Shown here in pieces: positions 1 through 8,041 of a DNA stretch of 34,975 bases. The stretch is taken from positions 1-34,975 of IMG/VR virus record IMGVR_UViG_3300025759_000305; one strand, 5' to 3'. The notes under the pieces are model-generated. The model ran no database searches and was not told the DNA's origin. It worked only from the letters and a program-made list of their open reading frames with translations. How positions within the stretch are numbered: the first letter of the stretch is position 1; each line of letters starts with the position of its first letter. The position numbers and the translations under genes were made by a program. Source of the stretch: a virus.

Positions 1-58
1 ATTATAAGATAACAATAAGTTAGGGTTTATTTTGTGAACCCTGGCCTTTTGGAGTTAG

Positions 59-86
59 CTGCCTCAGAAATGGGGCAGTTTTTTTT
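59..86 (+). terminator. Rho-independent terminator
   Basis: The stem CTGCCTC (59-65) pairs with GGGGCAG (72-78), with one G-T wobble, around the loop AGAAAT. Eight T residues follow (79-86). It would end rightward transcription from the replication-side operon of the preceding unit, just before the late genes begin. An extra 6-bp hairpin, AGGGTT/AACCCT, lies just upstream at 22-42. Confidence 0.9.
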
Positions 87-106
87 GTCCGAATATAGGA
101 CTTGTC

Positions 107-129
107 AGCGTATATAAAAATATACACAA
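107..129 (+). promoter_or_regulatory. 23-bp late-promoter/operator-like element, copy 1
   Basis: The element reads AGCGTATAT, five A/T bases, then TATACACAA. It ends 7 bases before the start of the 125-aa gene and lies directly after the terminator. The same 23-bp pattern occurs at 4944-4966 upstream of the portal gene and, with one core change, at 33669-33691. The arms GTATAT and ATATAC are inverted repeats, which suits binding by a dimeric regulator or a dedicated sigma factor. The role as promoter or activator site is inferred from position and repetition. Confidence 0.6.
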
Positions 130-136
130 TTGATTC

Positions 137-514
137 ATGTCAAAAGCAGAAAGGCTCAAATGGGTTAGGGAGACTCTTGGATTAAGACCAAGTGATGTGT
201 ATTTTCCACTAGATATTAAGCGAATCACATTTTTTACTAGGGAAAAGAATCTACAAGGGGTAAATCTCCTGGACCTTGCATCAATGATTGAATTCTACAA
301 TTCAAGATGGCAGAAGAAGTTCCAATCTGAATACCCAAAGTACCACAATAGGACTATTAGACGCATAACATTTGAGTTTATTGTGTTCGGAGTTGATCGG
401 GGTGATGCTGAAAATGAGCGCATAATCAAGATGCTAAAAGATAATTACAAAGAAAAGGAAGAGATTTTGAATAAGAGAATAATCGAATTAAAAGTGGAGT
501 TGATGAAAAAATGA
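137..514 (+). CDS. Small HTH-like protein upstream of the terminase (copy 1)
   Basis: This is a 125-aa protein of unknown function. The N-terminal part (about residues 5-55) is helical, and the stretch RLKWVRETLGLRPSDV resembles the first helices of Xre-type DNA-binding domains; that is a weak resemblance only. The C-terminus (about 95-125) is a charged, probably coiled-coil helix. It is the first gene of the late operon, directly downstream of the terminator and 23-bp element. The second copy at 33699 differs at about seven residues (for example E5G and T34S), clustered around 56-65. It may be a regulator of late genes or a packaging accessory. Confidence 0.75.
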   Translation: MSKAERLKWVRETLGLRPSDVYFPLDIKRITFFTREKNLQGVNLLDLASMIEFYNSRWQKKFQSEYPKYHNRTIRRITFEFIVFGVDRGDAENERIIKMLKDNYKEKEEILNKRIIELKVELMKK

Positions 515-544
515 GAATCGAATGTAAGTATTATGAGTTAAAGA

Positions 545-979
545 ATGCCGCAGAATAGCAAAAAAGAGTATCTGCCGGAAAAAGCCCCCTTTAGCTGGGA
601 CAAGCTTGACGGGCTACTGGCATTCAAATCAAGTCTTTTGGTTTGCTCAGACATATTAGAAGTGTCAGAAAGAACAATAAGAAATCACATCAAAGAAAGA
701 TACGGATTAACCTTCACTGATTATGCAGAAAAAAAATTATCCAGGACTAAAGTAAAACTAGTTCAAAAAGCCATTGAGATGGCAACTGGTGGCAACACCG
801 CAATGATGATCTTTTGTCTTAAGAATATAAACAAGTGGGCAGATAGATCAGAAAGCACAATAGATGTGAAAAATAAAACAGTAGAAGACCTGGTGATTGA
901 GGCAAAAAAGAAAAAGCAGCCAAAAGAGATTGAGGATGCACAATATAAGGAAAACAAAGGAAAAAACAAATGGAATTAA
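545..979 (+). CDS. terS: Terminase small subunit-like protein, variant A
   Basis: This 144-aa protein sits immediately before the HeH/SAP-like gene and the large terminase. An HTH-like segment lies near residues 30-55 (DILEVSERTIRNHIKERYG). A region near 77-100 (KAIEMATGGNTAMMIFCLKN) resembles the helix found in phage small terminases and related DNA-binding proteins. The charged tail (about 105-144) contains KTVEDLVIEAKKK. That tail is shared with the otherwise unrelated protein in the same place in the second unit, so it probably contacts the large subunit. The reading frame overlaps the next start by 10 bases. Its role would be recognising the packaging site. Confidence 0.7.
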   Translation: MPQNSKKEYLPEKAPFSWDKLDGLLAFKSSLLVCSDILEVSERTIRNHIKERYGLTFTDYAEKKLSRTKVKLVQKAIEMATGGNTAMMIFCLKNINKWADRSESTIDVKNKTVEDLVIEAKKKKQPKEIEDAQYKENKGKNKWN

Positions 980-1659
980 AAGAGTTAAAAAAACTAGCAA
1001 GTGACAACGGACTAGAGTTTGCTAAAAACGCTACAAGAGATCAAGTTAAAGCATTACTAGACGCAGCCGAAATCCCTTACAATGATGAGCCAATGCCAAG
1101 AGACTTTCAATTAGAGGCGATTGAGTCAGAAGTTAAGAAGAGTAACTACACAAGCTCAGAATATGACATTGATGAATTAATCAGTGAGTACAAAATGGCA
1201 GAGTCTTCAATTGACATTAAAAGAGCTGATCAAAAAAGAGCTGTAATCAAAAAGAAAATAGCTGAAGACAAAGAGGCATTGAAAAAGCTTTTAATTTGGG
1301 AAAGAAGGCGGGGAATTATTAGTGTATCAGATGATTACTTGCTTAATGAAATTGAAGAGTCTGAATGCACTAAAGTATGTGAGTGTACCAATAGAATCCC
1401 TAGTGGTGGTAGCTTTGCCGAGGAAGGGCAAGAGTATAAGTACAAATCTTACTATGATGAAAGCCGAAATAAAGAAGTATTTGTCGTTTTTGTCAAAAGA
1501 GAAATTGCTCCTGAAGATCAAATAAGCAAAGAGCTTGCATGGAAGATGTCTCAGGGGTTTATGCCAACAATGGACGATTATGCTCCTGCTAAAACTCAAG
1601 TAAGAAGAGTAGCAATGGTAGAATCAGAGTTTAATAAATATTTTAAAATAGAGATCTAG
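970..1659 (+). CDS. HeH/SAP-like domain protein between terS and terL
   Basis: This 229-aa protein opens with a motif (ELKKLASDNGLEF...DQVKALLDAA) typical of HeH/LEM/SAP helix-extension-helix domains, which often bind nucleic acid. The rest is charged and unrecognised. Cysteines cluster near residues 134-140 (CTKVCEC). It overlaps the small terminase and its stop is 2 bases before the probable start region of the large terminase, so translational coupling is likely. A partial second copy begins at 34532. A packaging accessory role is inferred from position only. Confidence 0.75.
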   Translation: MELKELKKLASDNGLEFAKNATRDQVKALLDAAEIPYNDEPMPRDFQLEAIESEVKKSNYTSSEYDIDELISEYKMAESSIDIKRADQKRAVIKKKIAEDKEALKKLLIWERRRGIISVSDDYLLNEIEESECTKVCECTNRIPSGGSFAEEGQEYKYKSYYDESRNKEVFVVFVKREIAPEDQISKELAWKMSQGFMPTMDDYAPAKTQVRRVAMVESEFNKYFKIEI

Positions 1660-1661
1660 TC

Positions 1662-3275
1662 ATAAAAGAATTAGAAGACTTCTATTTTTACAGTGAAAAT
1701 TGGCTGAAAATCCAGACGAAAGTTGACGGTCGTCAGCCTTTTTTACTTAGAAGGTATCAGAAGGAATTTGTTAACCTTGTTCAAAGCATTAAAGGGCCGA
1801 AAAGGCTTGTAGTTTTGAAACCTAGGCAATGTGGGTTTAGTACTTTAGTCGGTGGAATGTTTAGTCACAGAATGTTTACTGATCTAAATTTCTATGGTCT
1901 AGCTATGGCAGATAAACATGACAGGACTCAAAGCATAGCCTCTATTTATAAATATTTCTATGAAAACTTGCCCGATCAATTAAAACCGTCTGTGACTAAG
2001 TTTAATACTGAAGAAGTTTATTTTGATATATTCAAATCGGGCATAAGCTTTATGACAGGTAATGATCCTCAAGCTGGTCGGTCTGGCACGAGGAAATTTG
2101 GTCATTTGTCTGAATGGGCGTTCATTAGGTATACAAGCGAAATAGATGAAGGTGTTCAAAACTCTATTCCTCTTGATCCTGATACCTACATAATTAAAGA
2201 ATCAACAGCTAATGGTAAATCAGGTTTAGGCAAAGCCTTTTATGATCTTTGGAATGCTGCTAAACGTGGTGACTCTATCTATAAGCCTTTCTTTGTTGCC
2301 TGGTATGAAGTGGACGATTATAAATTACCTCTTGAGCCAGGATTCAGCTTGTCAAGGGAAGAAAAAGACTTAATTAAAAGAATTCCTCCCTTGACGAAAG
2401 AAAATTTGCAGTGGCGTAGAATGAAAATCACTGAATATGCTACTGATGAAAACTCTCTTCTTTCTCCTGAAGAAAGATTTAATCAAGACTTTCCTGTGGA
2501 TGATGTTACGGCATTCCTTTCAACAGGTAGTCCACTTTTTGACCAAATTGAACTAGATAAGAAAATAAACATGCTTAAGCAGTCTCCCAAAAGGGAGATA
2601 CAAAATATTCTCACCTATAAAAATCAATTCATTAGAGACAATATTCAAAATATAAAAATATATTCTCCTCCCAGGGAGAATAAGCAATACTTTCTAGGAG
2701 CTGATGTGTCTGAAGGTTTGGCGGTAGGGGACGCCTCAACCATTAGTATAATAGACCATGAATATACTCAGGTAGCCTCATATTATGGAAAGCTTGATCC
2801 TGATCTTTTCGGGCATTTAATTATCGCTATGGCAGAGTTCTACAATAATGCTTTAGTAGTTCAAGAAGTAAACAATATGGGTCATACAACTATGACCACA
2901 ATTAGAAATGAAGGCTACTCCCATGTTTATCGGAAAGTTATTGAAGACAAGATAACTAAAGAGAAAACAACTAAGCTTGGATGGAGAACAACTAAAGAGA
3001 GTAAACAAGATATGTTAAATCATTTTGTTAAGCTTTTCAGAGATAGTGGACTAAAGATCTTTGATGTTAGCTTGCTTATTGAAATGACCGCTATTACCAG
3101 GGGAGACAATGGGATAGTTGAATTAAATGGAAAGGATAGAGTTGTTGCCATGGGGCTTGCTTGCATGGGCAGGAAAGCTACTCAAAAACTAACAATAAAG
3201 ACAGATAGAAATAAAACACCACTAGACATCATGAAACAATTCTCCAAAAATAAGAAAAAAGATAGGATATTCTAA
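1662..3275 (+). CDS. terL: Terminase large subunit (ATPase-nuclease)
   Basis: This is the DNA-packaging motor. Numbering from 1662, Walker A (KPRQCGFST) is at about 53-61 and the Walker B-like segment (FGHLSEWAF) at about 147-154. The C-terminal RNase H-like nuclease has acidic residues near D348 (LGADVSEG), E402 (VVQEVNN) and D492 (KDRVVAMGLA). The open frame begins at 1647 and contains no ATG, GTG or TTG before the TTG at 1815, which lies inside Walker A and would delete the N-terminal adenine-binding region. The upstream residues look like a genuine terminase N-terminus (RRYQKEFV). I therefore place the start near the ATA at 1662, 3 bases after the upstream stop, with GAG 8 bases before it. 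The exact start is uncertain; a sequence error is possible. Confidence 0.9.
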   Translation: MKELEDFYFYSENWLKIQTKVDGRQPFLLRRYQKEFVNLVQSIKGPKRLVVLKPRQCGFSTLVGGMFSHRMFTDLNFYGLAMADKHDRTQSIASIYKYFYENLPDQLKPSVTKFNTEEVYFDIFKSGISFMTGNDPQAGRSGTRKFGHLSEWAFIRYTSEIDEGVQNSIPLDPDTYIIKESTANGKSGLGKAFYDLWNAAKRGDSIYKPFFVAWYEVDDYKLPLEPGFSLSREEKDLIKRIPPLTKENLQWRRMKITEYATDENSLLSPEERFNQDFPVDDVTAFLSTGSPLFDQIELDKKINMLKQSPKREIQNILTYKNQFIRDNIQNIKIYSPPRENKQYFLGADVSEGLAVGDASTISIIDHEYTQVASYYGKLDPDLFGHLIIAMAEFYNNALVVQEVNNMGHTTMTTIRNEGYSHVYRKVIEDKITKEKTTKLGWRTTKESKQDMLNHFVKLFRDSGLKIFDVSLLIEMTAITRGDNGIVELNGKDRVVAMGLACMGRKATQKLTIKTDRNKTPLDIMKQFSKNKKKDRIF

Positions 3276-3409
3276 TGGACAAGAAATTAAAGAAATCATG
3301 GTTAATTGTTATTTTAGGCGCATTAATCACCGCTATTGGAGGTGGTATAACCTACATAGGCTTAGAGCAAGTTCAAGAATACAAGCTTGATGAATATAAA
3401 CTGCCTTAA
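3275..3409 (+). CDS. Tiny single-pass membrane protein (44 aa)
   Basis: Its ATG shares the final A of the large terminase stop codon (TAATG), so it is probably translationally coupled. A basic N-terminus (MDKKLKKS) precedes one hydrophobic segment (about residues 9-28, WLIVILGALITAIGGGITYI), followed by a short charged tail. Its stop overlaps the start of the next small gene. No function recognised; it is one of three consecutive small membrane proteins. Confidence 0.65.
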   Translation: MDKKLKKSWLIVILGALITAIGGGITYIGLEQVQEYKLDEYKLP

Positions 3410-3555
3410 TGTGGGATTTATTTAAGACAGGTATATACTCTCTATTAGTATTGCTTTTTGTTAGCTGGCTTTGCTATATGTCAGTTAGTGCATTTAAAGA
3501 GCTTCAAAGGTATGAGCTAGAAAGAAAGAAAAATGGAGTGATAATCTATGATTGA
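3409..3555 (+). CDS. Tiny single-pass membrane protein (48 aa)
   Basis: The ATG overlaps the previous stop (TAATG). One hydrophobic segment spans about residues 9-27, followed by a charged helix (KELQRYELERKK). Its final codons overlap the start of the next gene at 3548. The chained overlaps support expression of all three. Function unknown; a holin-like or virion role cannot be judged. Confidence 0.6.
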   Translation: MWDLFKTGIYSLLVLLFVSWLCYMSVSAFKELQRYELERKKNGVIIYD

Positions 3556-3778
3556 TATTTTTATCATTTGTGTAATTGTTTGGACCATCTCAAGTTTAGC
3601 TGTTTTCTCTTATTTCTGCTTTTATTTCCTCCCAGGTTTGATTAATCCTGAGCAAGCTCAGAAGCTTGAACTAGAAAGGAAGGCAAAAAAGATAGAAAAG
3701 AAAAAAGGGAAGGTTTACAACCCTAGCCAAGATTTAGATAGGACAATGAGGAAGGGAAAGCCTAAGATATTTGATTAA
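3548..3778 (+). CDS. Small membrane protein with basic tail (76 aa)
   Basis: The N-terminus is strongly hydrophobic (about residues 2-32), and the C-terminus is rich in lysine and arginine (KAKKIEKKKGK). This suggests an N-out, C-in single-pass protein. It ends the rightward run after the large terminase, and its last 17 bases overlap the end of the convergent methyltransferase gene. No family recognised. Confidence 0.6.
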   Translation: MIDIFIICVIVWTISSLAVFSYFCFYFLPGLINPEQAQKLELERKAKKIEKKKGKVYNPSQDLDRTMRKGKPKIFD

Positions 3779-4517
3779 TCCTTTCTTTTGCTATGTTAAA
3801 ATACTTCTCTTCTTTTTCTATTCCGATGAATTTTCTATTCAAGTTTTTACAAGCGACACCTGTACTCCCACTTCCCATTGTAAAGTCTAAAACAGTTTCA
3901 TTTTTTAGTGTGTAGGTTTTGACTAAATATTCGAGTAGTGTAACTGGCTTTTGTGTTGGGTGCAGTCTTTTATCTCCATATAGAGCGTGTTTAAATTCAA
4001 TAATTCTTTTAGGGTATTTTAAAGACGGGTCATAATTTTTAGAATATTCTCTTTTTCCATTACTTATAATTTTTGCTCCGTCTAATGTATTTTTCCCGTT
4101 TTTATAACTGACTTCATTTCTTCTATCTCTAATTTTACCTATTACTTTTATCATTTGTGGATAATAAAAAGATTTTTTTTGAAAAAACACAGATATTAAT
4201 TCGTGGGTGCAATGAGGTATAGTTTTAGCATGAACAAATGTTGACGATTTTCCTTTTTCCCATATCCAGTCATACTTAAACATTTTAACATTAGATATCC
4301 TAAGAGCGCTACTAAATGGCTCACTCCCAAACAAACAAATAGCACCATTATCTTTAGTAATTCTTTTAAGTTCATTCCACATAGGTTCAAAAGGTATGAC
4401 AGTATCCCACTTGCACGCTGTCGTCCCATAAGGAGGATCGGTCAATATCATGTCTATAGACTTATCGGGAATACTTTTCATGACCTCAAGACAATCGCCC
4501 AAATGTAAGCCAATCAT
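3762..4517 (-). CDS. Orphan DNA adenine methyltransferase (beta-class order)
   Basis: This 251-aa enzyme probably methylates the N6 of adenine using S-adenosylmethionine. The catalytic motif TDPPYG is at residues 26-31. The motif LHPTQKP lies near 184-190, and the AdoMet-binding motif I (LDFTMGSGSTG) near 210-220. Catalytic motif first and AdoMet motif last is the beta-class order of the N6_N4_Mtase family. There is no restriction enzyme beside it, so protection from host restriction or a regulatory role is likely. It is transcribed against the late genes and starts at the stop codon of the zinc-finger gene. Confidence 0.9.
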   Translation of the reverse strand: MIGLHLGDCLEVMKSIPDKSIDMILTDPPYGTTACKWDTVIPFEPMWNELKRITKDNGAICLFGSEPFSSALRISNVKMFKYDWIWEKGKSSTFVHAKTIPHCTHELISVFFQKKSFYYPQMIKVIGKIRDRRNEVSYKNGKNTLDGAKIISNGKREYSKNYDPSLKYPKRIIEFKHALYGDKRLHPTQKPVTLLEYLVKTYTLKNETVLDFTMGSGSTGVACKNLNRKFIGIEKEEKYFNIAKERINQIS

Positions 4518-4930
4518 TAATAAAGCCCTTCAATCTTGCCATCTCCAATAGCGTCAAGCTCTCTGTCACCAAAGCCAATTCCCATATCATGAAGCTTCTT
4601 TAACAATTCAGGGGTCCAGTACTTGGTCTTATTCTCGCTCTCTGGTAAGTCCTCATAACCAATCTCGACTAATCCCATATTCTTTAGATGCTGTTTGTAT
4701 TCCCCATAAGTAGCGCAGTGCTTTCTTATGTTTCTTTGAAAGCCAGGGACAAAGCTATCTCTAACCATAACTTTAGACCTAATAACTGCCATCTTAGGAT
4801 AGCCACAGCTAAAGCATTGATGCCCATTAATAGAGTATTGAGTTTTTTCAAATTCCTCTATGCTTAGCCTTCTCAAAAACTCTTCATTGCACTTGCGACA
4901 TTTAAAGCGATAATTTTCATGTTTTTCCAT
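4517..4930 (-). CDS. Zinc-finger protein upstream of the methyltransferase
   Basis: This 137-aa protein has two CxxC pairs (C10/C13 in FKCRKCNEEF and C39/C42 in QCFSCGYP) that should form one zinc ribbon. It is followed by a basic region and a C-terminal helix. The layout resembles small phage proteins of unknown function with an N-terminal zinc ribbon. It overlaps the methyltransferase start, so the two form an inverted two-gene cassette. Its start faces the portal gene across a 72-base gap holding the 23-bp element. Confidence 0.75.
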   Translation of the reverse strand: MEKHENYRFKCRKCNEEFLRRLSIEEFEKTQYSINGHQCFSCGYPKMAVIRSKVMVRDSFVPGFQRNIRKHCATYGEYKQHLKNMGLVEIGYEDLPESENKTKYWTPELLKKLHDMGIGFGDRELDAIGDGKIEGLY

Positions 4931-4943
4931 GAGTGAAATTCTA

Positions 4944-4966
4944 AGCGTATATTTTTATATACACAA
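4944..4966 (+). promoter_or_regulatory. 23-bp late-promoter/operator-like element, copy 2
   Basis: This matches the element at 107-129 at the outer nine bases on each side (AGCGTATAT and TATACACAA) and differs only in the 5-base A/T core. It lies between the divergent zinc-finger gene and the portal gene, 36 bases before the portal ATG. That is where rightward late transcription must restart after the inverted cassette. A 6-bp hairpin (AGGCAG/CTGCTT, 4981-5002) lies between the element and the portal start. Confidence 0.6.
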
Positions 4967-5002
4967 GTTTTTTACTTAACAGGCAGCAATAAAAATCTGC
5001 TT

Positions 5003-7000
5003 ATGGATAAAAAGAAAAAGCCACTTGATATAGTAAAACAAGTTAAAAAAGACCTTTCAAAGTATCGGAAAAACTTCGAGACTCTTTGGGAGGATGAAGA
5101 AGACGCATATTATGGGAAAATCTGGAAAAATACTCCTGAATTTCGTCCCTATGAAAATATGTGCTTCCAAATTGTCGAATCAGAAGTTCCGATATTAAGT
5201 GATTCTTATCCAGGTGTTGCCGTAAAGGTAACTGATCCAGAATTTTTAGAACAATCTAAGATATTACAAAAAGGCATTGACTGGGTTCTAGAGTCCCAAA
5301 ACTTCCAAATTAAATTTCCTAATGTAGTGAGAAAATCACTCATATCCGCACCGTCCTACCTTCACCCATATTATGATGCCAATGCTAAAAATGGAGAAGG
5401 CGAAAATAGAATCGAGCAAATCGATTGGCGTTTCGTCTGGCTTTCAGGAAATAGCGAGTACATCGAAGACTGCGACAAGGCTCGCATTGAATTGAAAAGA
5501 TCCCGTGAATGGTTAAAGCTTAACTATAAGAATTTCACAAAAGAGATTGAAAATCAAAAACCGGACATAATCGAAAAGTCCGAGCGAGACCATCAGCTAG
5601 AGCGTTTTGATTCAATGGAATACGCTCGAAGAAAGAAGCCAGCTATGTATCAAGATGATGATATGCTTAAGCTGGTTAAGACTTATATTCGTGACTACTC
5701 ACTTGAGGAAATACCTCAAGAAGAGACAATTGAAGACATTGAAAAAGAAAAAGAGCAATTAGCCGAGGGCATGAGCCCTGATATTAATCTCTATGAAGAC
5801 CATAACTATCACATAGAGGCTCACTCTCAAGAAATAATGGAAATCTTTGCCCAGGTAGGGGCTCAAGATGAAGAATCCTTTCAAATGGCAATCGAGCAAA
5901 TTCTAGCCGAGTCACCTGAAAGCGGAGTTGAAGAGCTAGTGTTTAAAGTTGAGCTACTCAAAAGCCACATTGAAGAGCATCAAGTTCTACAAAAAGAAAA
6001 TCCGAAAGGTGGAAGACCTAAATATAAAAATGGCTTAAGAGTCATTGAAACACTAGAGGATAAAACCGTCCTTTACGATGGACCCTCTCAAGATGATCAT
6101 GCAGAAATTCCACTAGTCCCCTTCTATGCTTATAGAGATGGGACTATTTATGGCTATGGTGAAATAAGAAATATTATTGACTCCGAGAGAATGAAAGCAG
6201 AGCTTCAATATAAAGAATATGAAGGCCTAAGAAAAGTAGCCAACCCAGGCTTAATAGTTGATGAAGAATCAGGATTAACTGAAGACGATATAACTAATGA
6301 AGACGGTGCCATCTACGTTCTACCTCAAGGGACTAACGTTAGATACCTTCAACCTGGAAGTGTTAGCCCGCAGATCGGACAGTTTAACCAAGATCGAAAA
6401 AGATCAATTCTGGATATCTCAGGAGTCAATGAAGCTACTCAAGGAAAGATGCCAGCTCCAAACGCAGCTGCCTACACTGTTGAGAAAATCAACCAACAAG
6501 CTGTTGGCAGGATAAGATTAAAAGATCGGCAAAATCAAAGATACTCAATTAAAAGACTTGGTAAACTTTTAGCAAGCAATATTATTCAATATTGGACTAA
6601 TGACAAAGTTCTTTACTTAACTGAAGAGGGCGATCAAATAGATCAAATCGTCTTCAATCCTATTGGGATGCAAGAGTTAGAATATGAAGTTGAGATAAGT
6701 GAAGGATCAATGGCAGGGATTGATAAGGACTCCTACAATGCCATGCTGTTTAACTTACTTAATGCCGGTCAAATCACCTTAAAAGATATTCTAGAATTAG
6801 GTGATATTCCTAAAGCTAAAAAACTAAAAGCAATTGTAGCAGAAAGAGAAAATACTGAAGCTCAATTGCAGCAAATGCAACAAGAAAATATTTTATTAAA
6901 GGGACAATATGCTCCGCAAAGCCTCACTGAAGAGGAAGCAGAGATATTTGCCCAGTTACAATCTGAAGCACAAATGACCCCCAATGATGGGCAAGTCTAG
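5003..7000 (+). CDS. Portal protein
   Basis: This 665-aa protein fits the P22-like type of podovirus portal: size, position after the terminase and before the scaffold, and a core with FYAYRDGTIYGYGEIRN near residues 375-390. The portal is the dodecameric ring through which DNA enters and leaves the head. The C-terminal ~60 residues are rich in Gln and Glu and predicted to be helical. No strong Shine-Dalgarno lies at normal spacing from the ATG; the only AGG is about 20 bases upstream within a small hairpin. Confidence 0.85.
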   Translation: MDKKKKPLDIVKQVKKDLSKYRKNFETLWEDEEDAYYGKIWKNTPEFRPYENMCFQIVESEVPILSDSYPGVAVKVTDPEFLEQSKILQKGIDWVLESQNFQIKFPNVVRKSLISAPSYLHPYYDANAKNGEGENRIEQIDWRFVWLSGNSEYIEDCDKARIELKRSREWLKLNYKNFTKEIENQKPDIIEKSERDHQLERFDSMEYARRKKPAMYQDDDMLKLVKTYIRDYSLEEIPQEETIEDIEKEKEQLAEGMSPDINLYEDHNYHIEAHSQEIMEIFAQVGAQDEESFQMAIEQILAESPESGVEELVFKVELLKSHIEEHQVLQKENPKGGRPKYKNGLRVIETLEDKTVLYDGPSQDDHAEIPLVPFYAYRDGTIYGYGEIRNIIDSERMKAELQYKEYEGLRKVANPGLIVDEESGLTEDDITNEDGAIYVLPQGTNVRYLQPGSVSPQIGQFNQDRKRSILDISGVNEATQGKMPAPNAAAYTVEKINQQAVGRIRLKDRQNQRYSIKRLGKLLASNIIQYWTNDKVLYLTEEGDQIDQIVFNPIGMQELEYEVEISEGSMAGIDKDSYNAMLFNLLNAGQITLKDILELGDIPKAKKLKAIVAERENTEAQLQQMQQENILLKGQYAPQSLTEEEAEIFAQLQSEAQMTPNDGQV

Positions 7001-7016
7001 CAAAGGATAGATATAT

Positions 7017-8027
7017 ATGAGCGATTTAGAAAAGTACATGGATGATGCCAACCTAAGTGACTTAGGCGCAGAGACCAGTGCTAGTGAATCCACCGAGGCA
7101 AGCGTAGAGAGCCCCTCAACTAGTGAAGTTGAAAGTCAAGCAAGTGAGAGCGAGTCACCAAGCTTAGAGGATCAACTTAATGACTTTAATTCTCAAGAAA
7201 CTAATCAAGAGAATGAAGGTCAACCATCCAATGCTTTATTAGACCAATTAAATGATCTTGGCGTTATCCGACAAGGGATGCCAGTTGAGTTTGATGATGT
7301 TGATAAGGTTAAGGAGTATTTGTCTAAAGGTTTCGACTACACAGCTAAAACAATGGAATTAGCTGACCAGCGAAAAGAGTTTGAATCTCAAATGCAAGCG
7401 CAGCAAGAAGAGATCCAACAGATTCGCCAGGAAGCTGAGACTTTTAGAAATGAGAATCAAGAAAAATTAACCGAAAACGAGGTTATGGGACAGGTTCTAT
7501 CTGAGTTAAGAGATTCAGATCCCGATGCTTTTAATTACATTGCTAACGCCTACAGTAGAATGATGGGTACTATTCAAATGCAGAATAATAATCCTGTTTT
7601 ACAAGGTGTTAATCAAAAGATCAGTGAACTAGAAAAACAACTTCAGAGCAAAAACCAAGAGCAAGAGCAGAATGAAATTAGCAACATTCAACAGGAATGG
7701 ACTAATGGATTACAAGAAGTTCAATCAAGTTTTGGACCTAAGCTTAGACAGCTAGGAATAAAACCAAATTGGCAAAAAGTTCAAAACAATTGGAAAAGCG
7801 ACAAGTCAGGGCAAACCTCTGTAAAGGAAGCTTTTTTTGCTGTTCATGGAGACCAAATACATAAAGCTTTAGAGGCTCAAAGTAGGCTTAACGCCACAAG
7901 GGCTAAAAGCAATAGTCGTATGGGTCCACAGAAAACTGAAGAGGTTAAAACTGATCAAAATAAAAGCGTCCATGGCTCTGGTACTTACTTGAAAGATCTT
8001 GAGTCCATAGCTGCAAAGTATGTATAA
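7017..8027 (+). CDS. Scaffolding-like protein
   Basis: This 336-aa acidic protein lies between portal and capsid, the usual scaffold position. Residues 1-75 are low-complexity Ser/Glu-rich. Residues about 110-160 and 190-225 form Gln/Glu-rich coiled coil. The C-terminus is more basic, as in scaffolds whose C-terminal helix binds the coat protein. An AGGATA ribosome binding site precedes the ATG. Identification rests on composition and position. Confidence 0.75.
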   Translation: MSDLEKYMDDANLSDLGAETSASESTEASVESPSTSEVESQASESESPSLEDQLNDFNSQETNQENEGQPSNALLDQLNDLGVIRQGMPVEFDDVDKVKEYLSKGFDYTAKTMELADQRKEFESQMQAQQEEIQQIRQEAETFRNENQEKLTENEVMGQVLSELRDSDPDAFNYIANAYSRMMGTIQMQNNNPVLQGVNQKISELEKQLQSKNQEQEQNEISNIQQEWTNGLQEVQSSFGPKLRQLGIKPNWQKVQNNWKSDKSGQTSVKEAFFAVHGDQIHKALEAQSRLNATRAKSNSRMGPQKTEEVKTDQNKSVHGSGTYLKDLESIAAKYV

Positions 8028-8041
8028 CAAAAGGATAAGTT

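Larger units (their letters stand above)
1..1413. repeat. Diverged long repeat, copy 1 (start of genome unit)
   Basis: This stretch reappears at 33563-34975 with a constant offset of 33,562 bases. Bases 1-114 are identical to the second copy. After that the copies diverge by scattered substitutions, and the small terminase body is completely different. The copy contains the terminator, the 23-bp element, the 125-aa gene, the small terminase and the first 148 codons of the HeH/SAP-like gene. It marks one full genome unit, so the window represents either adjoining related phage genomes or a walk around a circular or permuted genome that ends in a different strain. Confidence 0.95.

Noticed and set aside
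1815-3275. Large terminase starting at TTG 1815
   Set aside because: This start falls inside Walker A and discards a terminase-like N-terminus encoded in the same open frame.
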